From positions 1,860,001 to 1,924,000 of the forward strand of contig OY783214.1 in NCBI GenBank assembly GCA_963678705.1: a stretch of 64,000 bases of DNA, written 5' to 3'. A program made the position numbers and the translations under genes. Position 1 is the stretch's first letter. Each line of letters starts with the position of its first letter. The DNA comes from Panorpa germanica (lineage: Eukaryota > Arthropoda > Insecta > Mecoptera > Panorpidae). Under the pieces are notes generated by a model. The model ran no database searches. It saw only the letters and a list, made by a program, of their open reading frames with translations, and was not told the origin of the DNA. Below are positions 42,079 to 53,970 of this stretch, piece after piece.

Positions 42079-45000
42079 ATGTGGTTCGGTATAGAATCAT
42101 GTATCTTCTGTGCAACTGTACTATTTATCTGGGTCGATACAACATTCGAGCTGTATCTAATGAAAAGGCAATTAAGGGCAGTAAAAGGGCAGAGGGAAAT
42201 ACCAGAAGGTCTCGAAGATGTGATGCCACAGGAGATTTATGAGAAAACAAGGAACTATGCAAATGACCGAACGTTGTTACACATTGGGAGAACGTTGTAT
42301 TATTGTGTATGTACTTTTGTTTTTTTTAAAGGTCTAGAATTACGGATGAAAGCATTGGATAGTCACTTAATAAAAGTTGGGAGTTCGTACTGTTGCAAAA
42401 TTAATTCTCCAATCGTTCAGCCTGATACTTAGTTAGTATTAACAGTAATAAAACTGTAGCATAATATTATAACATAACATAGTATCACTGATAACGGAGT
42501 AATCAGAGATGTGCAAAAATGCTTTTCAAAAGTATTTAAATACAAAATACAAATACCTCGTATTTTTGTATGTGAAATACAAAACAAATTTCATGTTAGT
42601 ATTTAAATACAAAATACAAATACCTCGTATTTTAGTATGTGAATACCAGTATTTAAATACAAAATACAAAATAGTTTTGAGAAAATAGAATACTATAGTC
42701 AAAATCACGTTAGTTTGGCGCGACCTGTTCTTAAAAGAGGTTATAAGAGCGATATAAATCTATAATACGATAATGAATTTTATCTTATTCGTTTCTGTAT
42801 AATATATAGAAAAATTAATGAGTTACGAGCATTTTAGTTATTGCGGCAGTTTATACCCCACAACTTGTTTTAAGTTTGAGTCGCCGCTGAACTCTCGTAA
42901 TTTGAACTATATTTATGTTTCTAATATAAATGTATTTTTTTTTATTAATTATGAAAATTTATATATGATATGAACAATATCTCAGGAATGGTGATTCTTA
43001 GAAAAAAATATAAGAACAATTTTTGTAGATAATTTCATGATACAACTTTTATTTGATCTATTTTTATGATAAAACTTACTGTTTACCGGAAAAATTAGAA
43101 AAACCATTTTTACTGATCTTTGACCTTAAATAACTTTTTATGCAGATGTGCGATCGGTGAGGACTTTTAGTATTTTATTTGTAATAATGTCTTCAAGGTC
43201 TTTTCCAATTTTTAGCCCTATGCGAATTATAGCTAATCCACCCTTATTTTATCGTTTAATTTGACCGGGTTATAGATTTAAAAAATCGACCCCTTAAAAT
43301 AAGCTCTAAACCCAATTGTCTTATCTTATGTCTTAAGGTATAGGTAATAGGGAGTATATGGAAAGAACAACAATTATGCAGATAATTTTGGATCATAGAT
43401 GGTGCTAGTGTCGATGGGGTTTTAAGTTTATATTTATAAAGTAATGTTTACAGCCCGATCAAAATAAACATTTTAATTAGCTATAATTTGCAAAGAGCTG
43501 AAAGTTCGTACAGATCTTGTGGACATTATTACAAATAAAATGTTAAAAGTTTGCACCAATCGCACATCTGCAATAAAAATTGTTCAAGGTCAAAAGTCAA
43601 CAAAAGTGGTATCCAACTTTATCTAAACCATGTGTTATACATTTCATACATTACTAACACATTAAAAATTAAATTACTAATTATTAAAAACAATTTTATT
43701 AAATGTAAGAAAAAGTACATGACTTTTTATTATCTCTGACTTCTTTATTACCTTTGATTAAATATATTTATATGATATAGAGATTCTGAACTAACGTCGG
43801 TAAGGATTTTCACTTGAGATATTTTTATCCATTTAGGAATAATATATTGTTCATGAAAATGTTTACTGCAATTGATGTGTTCGCATTCTTGAAGTTTAAT
43901 TATTTCACAATTCATTTCCTGAATTTTTCACCGTCATCATCTGGTCCGTTAAATAGTGTTGTTTTAGTTTTCCATATTCTAATTTAAACTAAAATGACTT
44001 AAATTTCCATATTTTTAAAATTGACGTTTATAAAATAGAATCCGCCTACATGTTATGCGATTCTGGTGGACTAAAAACAAACCATGCGATCAAGGCGGAG
44101 TAATTGGACACAACAATAATGTCCTTGAATGGCCGATTCAAAATTTTAGAACGTGTAAAAAAGTCGTACCTTGTCGCTGAAATTATCGCTGTCACAACTT
44201 CATTAATTAAATTTTATCATAGCAGAAATATTATAGATAAATTTTATTACAGAATGAATAGTTCTAAATTAAATTTAATGAATGAACAATAAATGATTTG
44301 TGCGATAAATTACATTAATAAGGGAATATTTTAAATGACAAACTTTTCTACTAGAAAACATTTAATAAGTTGGTTTTATATTTTTCAGACAATCAACACA
44401 ATTTTCGTCATTTTCAGTTGGAACGCGTTTCTTTGGAAAACATCAAAAGATATATTATTAAAAGTTACGAGAATCAGAAGCGAAATTGGTAGCAGCATGA
44501 TATTTATGTTCTTAAACAACGGGTCAAATATATTAATAGACCTACCAATATTGATCTTCGACACCTTTGTTGTGGAAGGTCAGCATGGATTCAATACGCA
44601 GACCACTAGTATATTCCTTTCCGACCGTATCGCTTATCTCCTGGTTTCCCAGATTGCCTTTCTTCCGATATCAGCAATAACAGTCTTCATAATCAAATAC
44701 ACTGGTGATAGATTCTACATATGTCTGTGGGTATTTATTTGTGCGCTATGTGTAGTGATCAATTCCAGCGCACCGATGTTTGAGTTTAGCTTGCAGTTAA
44801 TAACTACAAAACTCCCGGAAGGATCTTTAAAGAGGGGTTTCGAAACCCTAGCTACGTCAGTCGATTTTCCTTTGGAAAACATATACGTCTTTAAAGCGTC
44901 CGATCACTCTCGGCATACAAACGCTTATTTTGCAGGCGTTGGAGACTCAAAACGAATTGTACTGTATGACACACTTTTAGATCAGGACAGTACTGGACCG

Positions 45001-45504
45001 GAACCGAATGAAGTAACCAATGTGAACCACATCTGTTCGGATGAAGAAATTTTAGCAATTATCTGTCACGAATTCGGACATTGGAAGAAGAACCACTTAC
45101 TAATTCGATTACTTTTTATTCAGATAAATTCTTTGATATCTTTAGTAGTTTTTTCACATGTAAAAACTATGAAACCTCTATTAAGAGCATTTGGGTTTTA
45201 CCAAGATGATCCAGCACTTATAAGACTTTTTACCGTATTAGATTTACTTATGGCTCCTCTTAATATTTTGAGTGGTATTACTCTGGTGTTTATGACAAGA
45301 ATTATGGAATTTGATGCTGACGACTATGCTAAATCAATGGGATTTGCCGAACCTCTTAAAAGAGCCTTAGTTAAGCTACACATTCACAATCTGACATGCC
45401 CTACGTACGATTGGCTATATTATTTGTTGCATGAATCGCATCCTTCATTACTGGATAGACTGAGGAGATTAAACAACATACCTACACCAGCGCTGCTTTA
45501 TTGA
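42079..45504 (+). CDS. Ste24: CAAX prenyl protease 1 (STE24/ZMPSTE24)
   Basis: Integral ER/inner nuclear membrane zinc metalloprotease that removes the -aaX tripeptide from farnesylated proteins; in animals that have it, it also cuts prelamin A. Two exons: 42079-42306 and 44389-45504, joined in phase 0 by donor GTATGT and acceptor ttatatttttcag, giving about 447 residues (human 475). The ATG at 42079 gives MWFGIESCIFCATVLFIWVD, the first membrane segment. The splice aligns with the human protein without a gap (LYYC joined to TINTIFVI). FVVEGQHGFNTQT is the conserved family motif, and later DFPLENIYVFKASDHSRHTN and AYFAGVGDSKRIVLYDTLL. The zinc site is HEFGHWKKNH (HExxH), with the third ligand Glu in MEFDADDYA. 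The loop before HExxH is shorter than in human. No stops; looks functional. Confidence 0.93.
42504..42690 (+). repeat. Truncated hAT-like MITE
   Basis: Begins CAGAGATGTGCAAAAATGCT, like hAT terminal repeats, followed by tandem 'agtatttaaatacaaaatac' units about 65 bases apart. The expected opposite end is missing. A short relative lies at 53370-53440. Confidence 0.5.
43107..43610. mobile_element. Foldback-type MITE with ~155-bp inverted arms
   Basis: Arms of about 155-160 bases (43107-43265 and 43440-43610) are inverted copies: 'tgcagatgtgcgat(c/t)ggtg' and 'attttatttgtaataatgtc' occur in one arm and as reverse complements in the other. The centre is about 170 bases. No coding capacity. It lies wholly inside the STE24 intron. 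Confidence 0.7.
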
Positions 45505-45553
45505 AAATAATTTGTGTTTTAACGTTTCAAAATATATTAGTATGGTTATTTTC

Positions 45554-45559
45554 AATAAA
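45554..45559 (+). terminator. STE24 polyadenylation signal
   Basis: AATAAA about 50 bases after the stop codon; the first canonical signal downstream of exon 2. Confidence 0.55.
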
Positions 45560-45562
45560 CCT

Positions 45563-45785
45563 TAAAATACCTTTTGAGTTAGTTTATTCAAATAAAATGT
45601 AATCGTGCAAAATATAATGCATATTTTTGTTAAATACTGCATATCATACAATAAGGTATGCTGAAGAGCAAAACCTTAAATGTTTATAATATGTTAACAA
45701 TAAATTGTTTATTAGTCTAATAGACTAGATACAAATAAAAAGAAATAAACAGATTATATATCTCGGCATTAGATTAGTAATTATT
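45563..45785 (+). repeat. STE24 3' flank, repeated at 40.1 kb
   Basis: Starts just beyond the polyadenylation signal and matches 40085-40285 in order and orientation. AT-rich, noncoding. Confidence 0.6.
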
Positions 45786-46139
45786 TTCAATTTTAAAGAA
45801 TAAAATTTTGAAAGAACAAATCTTATCCAATTGCGATAACAAGCGCGTTTTAGAACCAGAAATATAGAACATTTTTTGTAAGCTTGCGATCAATTTTTCT
45901 TCTTGCTGCAGAGGTAAGATATAAGAAGGTGCAAAATATCCTAAAACATATTACGTATTACTATAGAACATGACTATGAACATATTTGGGGATCCTAAAA
46001 GTTTTTGCGGTTTAATCCGCTGAGCCATGGAACTTGGAATTATTAAAGTGTCCTCTACAAACTACGTGGTGCAACAGCACTTTGTACATAGAAACACTGT
46101 TATTCAATCAAATGTCATCTTTCCTTGCTGTTGTATCTC
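45786..46139. other. No feature recognised
   Basis: AT-rich spacer without ORFs or repeats I can name. Confidence 0.4.
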
Positions 46140-46262
46140 TGATAGAAGATAAGGGCTCTGAGAGATAGCCACACTGTAGAATATGTCGTGCTGTTGGAAG
46201 TGTGGGCTGCGGTGCCGGGGAATTAAATCGAAAGTGCAAGCACAGGAACGACAAGTGCTAGG
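46140..46262 (-). repeat. Inverted piece of the 2-kb repeat unit head
   Basis: The reverse complement reads 'agcacttgtcgttcctgtgc', 'ttgcactttcgatttaattc', 'ggcaccgcagcccacacttc' and 'ctctcagagccctta', matching the head of the units at 26883, 28909, 29548 and 38615. It ends exactly where Jockey gag-like sequence begins. Confidence 0.75.
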
Positions 46263-46269
46263 GATAAAA

Positions 46270-46990
46270 TGATTAGGACAATGAAGGAAAATGGGAAACC
46301 ATCAGTAGTAAGAAAAGACCAGCTAACAGCTCGAAATTACAAAGAAAACAAAAGCAGACAAAACTGGATGAATACTGCTTAAGCAAACCACCAGTGCCTA
46401 CGTCAAATAGCTTTGCATGCCTTGATGGCGGTGAACAACAAGAAGAAAATGTTGAGGTCAAAGAGAAGATGACCAAACCACCACTTATCTTTGTTGACAA
46501 AGCCAGCAACATCCAGCCTCTAATTGAATTTCTTACCAAGAAGGTAAATGGTAATTACAAAATTAAGGTTCTACGCAATGAACAAGTAAAAATCCAACCT
46601 AAAACATCGGACGCCTATAAAACAATCACCGAACAATTAGAACAGAGGAAAACAGAGTTCTATACATATAAACCAAAACAAGAACGAAACTTTAAAGTGG
46701 TATTGTAAAACATGCATCTATCTACTGACACTGAAAAAATAAAAAACTCCTTGCTTGAACATGGTCAATCTGTTACCAACATCTGGAATATAAAACAAAG
46801 AGCCACAAATATTCCACTGCCAATTTTCATTATAGAAATTAAACCACAACCAAATAACAAATTGATCTACGAAATTGATTATCTAATGCATTGCCGCATT
46901 AAATTTGAACCACCACGCCCCAAGCGTGAGATTTCTCAATATGCCAATTGTGAGCAATATGGGCATACAAATATAAATAGTAATATATAA
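46270..46990 (+). pseudogene. Jockey ORF1 (gag) fragment
   Basis: KPPLIFVDKASNIQPLIEFL is followed by KTSDAYKTITEQLEQRKTEF and YTYKPKQERNFKVVL, then, after a stop at 46706, MHLSTDTEKIKNSLLEHGQS and PLPIFIIEIKPQPNNKLI. It ends within the first zinc knuckle (CEQYGHTN). This is the PRE_C2HC gag region of Jockey/BS-type LINEs. At least one in-frame stop; the C-terminal part with the remaining knuckles is absent. Confidence 0.7.
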
Positions 46991-47034
46991 CACTCATGGC
47001 CAAATTGTCGCAAAATTCAACTTCTTAAAAATAA

Positions 47035-47850
47035 TTTTGTGGGTCTATCTTACACCTTAGTGGGTGTTAGCTAGATTACCAGCTGTGGTTTTTAGCAGTT
47101 TTGATGTTATATTAATCCTGAGTTGAGCCCCTATTTACAATATAGTTTATTAAAGAATAGTTAACACATAACTTTTGTTTAATTGTAGTTCATTTAATTA
47201 TTTCACAAAGGAAAACAATTATATTACAATAATGTTAATAAATCAAAAGAGTTCACGAGTTCAAAGTAATAATATCACTTGATTTTATACAATGCTTAGG
47301 TTTGAAGACCTTTTACAATGATTGCATATCAGAAAGTAATGCGTAGTATTCATAGTACATAGTTTACATTCACAACGATTTATAATGATAAATACAACCT
47401 AGTAATTAACACTATACTTGTTTGCAAAAACTACACTATTTACGCCTATAACAATAACAAATATTACACCTAGCAATATAGTTAAACTAATTATAATTCT
47501 CAATGCCATTAACAACTAGTTAACATTACATTTTCTGAATTCAAAAAAGACGCCATACACACTGTGCATATATAAAGACATCCGCCGTAGTCATTTGCCG
47601 CGCTAAACATGCATCGTCAGCGTTCAATAGTTAGTGAACGCGTGGTGACCTGTTCTCTTAGACGTTCTCTGTACACGCTGTAAGCGAACTGTCAAATGAA
47701 CGGCTAGGGGTCCAGAAGTTGTTTTCAAAGCAGCGCTAGTAACATTTAAAGATATCTTAATATGAGCAAAGTTCATAACATATGTTACAGAGTTCTTTAT
47801 ATTTATTATTTCTTATAAACTATTTATGTTTAACCCTAAATTATTTCCCA
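47035..47850 (+). repeat. Probable Jockey 5' UTR segment, second copy
   Basis: Noncoding. Matches 8228-9010 in reverse orientation along nearly its whole length. Here it runs directly into the start of the endonuclease (ttatggaacgccaatggcc = LWNANGL) with no ORF1 between, and it follows a separate gag fragment. Confidence 0.6.
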
Positions 47851-47856
47851 CAATTT

Positions 47857-50458
47857 TATGGAACGCCAATGGCCTGTTATAACATACTCTCGAGGTAAAA
47901 TAATTTATTGAGGCACACCAAGTTGATATACTATAAATATCGGAAACACACTTTACAACGAAAAGCTATTTTTGTTTGCCAAAGTATAGATTTTATCACA
48001 CAATGCATTCTGATGGTACAGCACATGGTGGGTCCGCCATATTAATAAGAAACAACAATAAACACAATGAGGCGATATCCTACTGCACCAAAGAAGTTCA
48101 GGCCACAAATAAGGTTGTTCAAGACTGCATAAGTCTAATAACCATATCAGCAGTGTACAGTCCACCTAAGCACAATATCAAAAAAGAGGATTATACAAAC
48201 TTTTTTGCAACACTTAGACACAGATTTATAGCGGGCGGTGACTATAATGCAAAACATACACATTTGGGATCACGGATTATAACACTCAAAGGTCGACAAT
48301 TATTATTTGCAATCAAGCAGCTACATCTGAATGTCGCCTCCTTTGGTGAACCAACATATTGGCCTACGGATACAAAAAAGACTCCAGACCTAATAGATTT
48401 TTGTGTAACTAAAGGTATTCCTAATGCATATGTAGAATGCCAATCTAGTTTAGATCTATCACCCGATCATTCTCCCGTTATAATAACATTAAATAGGAAA
48501 ATTTCTCAATCTGAAAAAGCATGTCGATTGCATAACCATAAAACAGACTTGAGTTATTTTAAGCAACTAGTAGGTTCTATTAATATCAAGTTGTCATTAA
48601 ACACTTATACTAATATTGAAGAAGCCGTTGAACACTTTAACAACTGTGTGAAACAATCTGGATGGGAGGCTACTTCAAAAAACTCAAATAGATATGCCAA
48701 TCAATGCACACATTTAGTAAAGGAAAAATTAGAAGAGAAACGCCGAACAAGGAAATAATGGCAAAAAACGAGATATTCACGGCAGAACTGAAGCAATTGT
48801 TAAGCAATGAAAAAATTTTGGAATAAAAAAGTATTTAACAAGCCTAGATGCAACACTCGCAACAGACTACTCTCTGTGGAAAGCAACGAAAAGGTTAAAG
48901 AGACCGGTCTTATCACAACCACCAGTGCGTAGAAGTGATAACACATGGGCTTGCAAACACTTTTGCGGAACATCTAGAGGAAATCTTTGTTCCAAATCCA
49001 AATGAAGGACTCTCCAGGAAGGAGAACGACATAGTCAGCATATTAAGTCAAACACACCAACTTTTATGTTACGACTTAATTACTGCTGAAATACTCGAGC
49101 AGTTGCCAGAAGAAGGAATAATTTTTTTAACGCAATTATATAATGCCATTCTACGTAGAGGTTTTGTCCCTCCACAATGGAAAGTGGCACAAATAATAAT
49201 GATTCTTAAACCAGGCAAAAGTGTCAAATCAGTAAAGTCATATCGAAGGTAATGGAAAGTATTTTCCTGAAAAGACTTATGCAAATCATTAATGATGACA
49301 AATTAATACCTGATCATCAATTCGGATTTTGACAAAAACATAGCACTGTTGAACAAGTCCAACAAACCAATATAAATATAAGCTTTGGAAAGAAACAGTA
49401 CTGTGTAGCAGCCCTTTTAGACATTTCACAGGCATTTGGCCGAGTTTGGCATAAAAGGCTGCTTTGTAAGATCAAAAATATGTTACCTATAAACTTTTAT
49501 ATCTTCATTAGATCAAATCTTAGCAATAGACATTTTTTTGTGAAACAGGGGGAGGAAACAACAAACCTTTATAAGATACAGGCTGGAGCTCCTCAAGGCA
49601 GTGTGATGGGTCCAACATTGTACCTACTATACATTGCAGATGTCCCTATGACAGCGGGAGTAGTTACAGGAAATTTTCAGATGATACGGCAGTATTAGCC
49701 GTGGACACAAATTCAATAGATGCCTCTACTAAGTTGCAGATAAGTCTAAACAACATAACCGACTGGCTTCATGATTGGCGTATTAAGGAAAATAAAACTA
49801 AATCAGTACAAGTGACTTTTACCACCAAACGCGATACATGCCCACCTGTGAAGTTAAATGGAATCCAAATACCACAAGCAAATGAAGCAAAATATATAGG
49901 CGTCTCACATGGAGGAAACATATATTTACAAAACGTAAGTCCCTAGGATTACAACTACGGAAATTATACTGGCTTATAAACAAGAACTATAACTAATCCG
50001 TAGAGAATAAAATATGATTGTACAAATGTATACTTAAACCAATATGAACTTATTGATTGCAACTATGGGGCACGTCAGCGAACTCAAACATAGAGATCTT
50101 GCAAAGGTTTCAAACACTACGTATTATTGCAGACGCACCATGGTATATCACAAACAAGAGACTGCACCACGATCTAGATATACCCACAGTGAGAGAGGAA
50201 ATTAAAACCCGAACGGTGAAATACAAAGACCGTTTAGAGAACCACCCAAATACATTTGTGTGCAACCTAATGGAACATTGGACTATTTTCAGCAGACTGA
50301 CGAGGAGAGCGCCTGAGGACCTAATAAAATAATATGATTTAAATAGAACGGATGTGTCACTGGACGAATACCGTACAAGATGTACTTATTGTAAACCTTA
50401 TTGTTAAATGTCCATAGACAGATCGCAATATAAATAAATTACAAAAAAAAAAAAAAAG
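47857..50458 (+). pseudogene. Jockey ORF2 (endonuclease-RT), broken, with poly(A) tail
   Basis: The endonuclease starts near 47857 (LWNANGL) but is soon broken. It is readable from 47976: HTMHSDGTAHGGSAILI, AVYSPPKHNIKKEDY, GGDYNAKHTHLGS and SPDHSPVII. RT pieces follow in several frames: PPQWKVAQIIMILKPGKS (49170-49240), CVAALLDISQAFGRVWH (49400), AGAPQGSVMGPTLYLLY (49590) and SDDTAVLAV (49690, an intact catalytic DD). The C-terminal region has WGTSANSNIEILQRFQ. It ends in an A run at 50443-50457. Several stops and frame changes; 3' end complete. Confidence 0.82.
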
Positions 50459-51240
50459 TGTAGAAACGTTAGAGAGCATGGTTCCAATCGGGGCAATGGA
50501 GATTGGTAAATACAGTGCATAATTAATTTAAATAAAGGGATTAAAATAAAATAAAGAAACATAAATTTATAAAAGATACATTTTAGCGAAAATTACATAA
50601 AAATAATTTTTTGCCTTAGGTTCAATTTACTAAATAACTTTTATTTAAGGATGTATGAGCAAGAAAATAATTTTCGATTTAAGGGCTCAAAATTTTTGCA
50701 CGTGTATATTCATGGTCAATGAATTTACTGTTAAAATTTCAGGGTAGGTAACCGTTCATATTTTAAAGAAATTAATTGTTGAAAATTGACATAATTAACA
50801 TTGGTCTTATGGGGAAATGGGTACAAGTGATCATAAATCAATAAATATGAGTACGTTTTGTATTGTGTAGTATAAAAAAGAACTATGCATTAGAAAGGTG
50901 AATATTGGCGTCACACGTCAATATTTTAAAAATACTATGTAACCGTTCATCCTGGAAAGATAATTAGAAATGAAATTTAAATTATGATATTTAAAAAAAT
51001 ATTTTTCGCCATATTTGACACTTGGCAACGTCGCACTGCTATAATAGGCGTCACAGCACGGCAGCGGCAAAAACGGTACATACAAATTTAAATATAACCT
51101 CATTTAGAGCTGTCAAAATGAATATTACGTGATAGTAACAGTAAAAATTAAGTACAAAAATTAAGAAAATAGCATATATATAGAATTAAAATATTTATTA
51201 ACACTTTAATAATTTAATAACGTAACACATATCAACAAAA
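50459..51240. other. No gene seen
   Basis: AT-rich spacer between the Jockey tail and the Mutator-like remnant. No ORF or repeat recognised. Confidence 0.4.
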
Positions 51241-51257
51241 ATTTATTTTTGTTAATT

Positions 51258-52560
51258 TTATGAAGAATAAAAACCCTTCTGCAGCCAAGTTAATAGACAC
51301 AGTGTCAACTTTAGCAGATTGTAAAAATTATTTTCCTCAGTTAGTTGTAAGATCATTAACAGCATACGCACTCGGTGGTATTCCTCTTGTCGGTAAAATG
51401 TAAACATTATATTCTGAGTAGTTTTGTATTTTGCTGCAATCTGAATTGTTTCACTGGCTTTTCCAAAACCGGTGGTTTCTAAATCAAAGAACACAACTGC
51501 TGCTGCATTATTAATCGCAATTGAACTTTTCAATCCCAATGTCTAATCCACTCTGCGACTGATAACAAAATGTAATCAAATGTAGCATGATTCAAATCAG
51601 ACCATTTTATAATTTGATGATCAGCTTCTCTCCGTAATCTAGCAATGACTTGAATCATCTTCTCCAATTAACACCTCAATTTTTAAACGTTCAACTGTAA
51701 AGTCTTTATACTGTCTTTATAACTGCGTACAAGCATCTCAACAGCCATGTCTGGCTCCATGGCCTTCGAACTCCAACTGAAATTTTCACGGTAGTCATGA
51801 TCATTTTTATCATAACCTCTTTCACATCTCATGCATTGTTTATTTCTCGTACTATATGCAACAACGTAGAATGACCTAAGAAAAACCAATTGTAATAATT
51901 CGAAATAATTAAATTTAACAAATTTTTAATCTTAAATATTTATTACCAGTTAAACTATTATACGTTCTTCCTGCTTCCTTTTTTGCCACCCGGCATCTAT
52001 ACTCAATATGAACACTACTGTATCCTCCTTTGAAATAACTTTAGGTGATTTTGAACTATATTTTAAGGAAAAAAAAACTATATTAGTAATAATATAAGTC
52101 ATTTCTTATTTTATAATAATGTTAATGAATCGTAATACCTTTGATGAGATATTGGGAAACTTCTTTCTATTGTCATGCAATTTCGGCAACTTATTCGAGC
52201 AATATTTTCAATAGCCATCCCTACGTAAATCAAATCGATTCATATCGTTTTAGAAGAGTATGGTCAACTGTTGGAATATTGGGACAAACTAGAATATTGT
52301 TTAAATGAGTTATTCTAATCCCACCGGTTAGAGTTGTTAGAAAATAATAGTCATAATTAAAGAATAGAAAAGAAAATAAATTGAATATTACTAACTTCTT
52401 TTTATAGAAATATTTACCCATAGCAGTTTCTCCATTTACCAGTGGTGGTTTGTTGTGATGTTTGAATCTCGGACATTTTTTTTACATCTTCTGACATATT
52501 CTTTTTTTACAAATCGCAAAGACAGGGCATCAGTACACGAATCACTATTTTAGCGCTATT
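51258..52560 (-). pseudogene. Mutator-like transposase with DEDDh exonuclease domain, decayed
   Basis: Minus strand, apparently with introns. 52560-52420: MSEDVKKMSEIQTSQQTTTG and KWRNCYG. 52340-52130: RITHLNNILVCPNIPTVDHT then MAIENIARISCRN. Around 52050-51970: SKEDTVVFILSIDAGWQKRK, the first catalytic Asp region (family form DxGWQKRGSGRTY). 51889-51683: KQCMRCERGYDKNDHDYREN, then SSKAMEPDMAVEMLV. After that IGEDD, and finally VVFFDLETTGFGKASETIQI, the ExoI motif of DnaQ/TREX-type exonucleases. The motif set is that of the insect Mutator-like transposase family fused to an exonuclease. A large part after IGEDD is missing, and stops occur, so it is dead. Confidence 0.65.
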
Positions 52561-53540
52561 TTATTGATGTCAATAATTCGTCGGCCTTCAACAATTGATC
52601 CTAAAATGTTAAACTGCATAGTGAGGTTTTATGAAAGATTCAATGCGTATGTTTGATGATTGTGAAAGTACCAAACATCCGACAATGTCTAAAAAAAAAT
52701 TGTAAACAATTTACATGTATACATGAATAATATAAAATATAATATTAAATACAATCATTATACATACCGTAGTTCCAAACACATATTAAATGAATTATTA
52801 TCTATTTCTGGTGGTCGTTCTTTACAAAATAATCCTTTCTAGTCAAGCTTTTGAGGTATATCCATTTTTAAATGTCAAAAATTTAAATTTATTCAAATGT
52901 CACATGGAAAAAAGTAAACAAAATTTAAGCTATGTTGCCAAATGTAAAATCACGTCACGTGATAATTTTCTTCCCTTCTCCCCGCAAATGCTCATGCCTA
53001 TCCCCACCCTTTAAAATTCAGTATTAGGCCACACCTTTGCTCATACATCCTTAAAGACAAATATTATATACGCGCCGCTTTGCGACATGGAGAAGATTAA
53101 AGCCGGTTTTACACCAGATAGAGAGTTGCATAAAACTGCAACAAAAACTTGTTTTTTTTTTAAAGTTGTATCAATGTTTACTTACACCAACTAGACAGTT
53201 TTTACAACATTTTTATCATTTATTTCCGTTGTTTGCAACAAAACACATCCTCATCTAGAGTCGGTATAGATCATAGGAAACACAGTTGCGTTGTTTTTAG
53301 GCCCTCCGCACATGGGTCGACTGATCGCAAACGCGAGCCCTGAATCTTGATAATGAACAGCATGAGCGGAGATGTGCACTCACACTTTTCAAAAGTATTT
53401 AAATACAGATATACTCGTACATACAAATACCTCACAATACACACAGAAAAATTGCTTATTATGCTATTGATTAAAATTCTATAAAGTCTCGAAACACTGC
53501 TCGACATTAAAAACTTCGAGTTTTCAATCAGACTCGTGTG
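52561..53540. other. Noncoding spacer with a hAT-like MITE scrap
   Basis: No gene. 53370-53440 resembles the MITE start at 42504 ('gagatgtgca', 'cttttcaaaagtatttaaat'). The rest is AT-rich with no recognisable element. Confidence 0.4.
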
Positions 53541-53893
53541 TAGCCGGCTTTTCATTGTGCCTACCTCCAAGGGTATTTCCGTCAGTGTCTTCAACCATAA
53601 AGTACGATTGCCTCCGTTTTTTCCAGAGCGAGCTGTAATTGCTTCCTCTCTAGCATCTGTTTAATCCTGTTCATCGCCGTGTTAGCGTGTGCCTTTAGTG
53701 TTTCTTCAGTTATAGCTTTAATAATAAGTGCTATGTCAACCGCAAATCCAATAACTGATGCGCCTTCTGATAGCTCAATTTTTAGTACCTCGTCGTACAG
53801 AATGTTCCATAGTAGAGGTCCTGATACCAAATTCTGTGGAACTCCGCAGGTAACACTTATTAAATTCCCCTTAACTTCTATCCAGCGGTCCTC

Positions 53894-53909
53894 TAGATAG
53901 CTGCTTATA
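53894..53909. repeat. 16-bp target duplication, left
   Basis: TAGATAGCTGCTTATA, repeated at 59044-59059. In the intact family member this sequence occurs once, encoding the end of ..SYL before EDRW. Confidence 0.85.
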
Positions 53910-53970
53910 TTATTATATTATATTAGACAGTTACGTTATTAGTTATTATATTATATTATACAGTTATTAG

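Larger units (their letters stand above)
42307..44388 (+). other. STE24 intron, rich in repeats
   Basis: 2082 bases between a GTATGT donor and a pyrimidine-rich acceptor. It contains a truncated hAT-like MITE (42504-42690) and a foldback element (43107-43610). The frame reading through from exon 1 to 42432 (ending INSPIVQPDT) is intronic and has no counterpart in the family. Confidence 0.8.

Noticed and set aside
42307-42432. Exon 1 of STE24 extended to the stop at 42432
   Set aside because: The extension has no counterpart in the family, and the donor GTATGT joined to the acceptor at 44388 gives a gap-free match.
47035-47850. LTR of a retrovirus-like element
   Set aside because: It has no TG...CA ends or paired copy in cis, and both copies lie upstream of Jockey sequence in the same sense.
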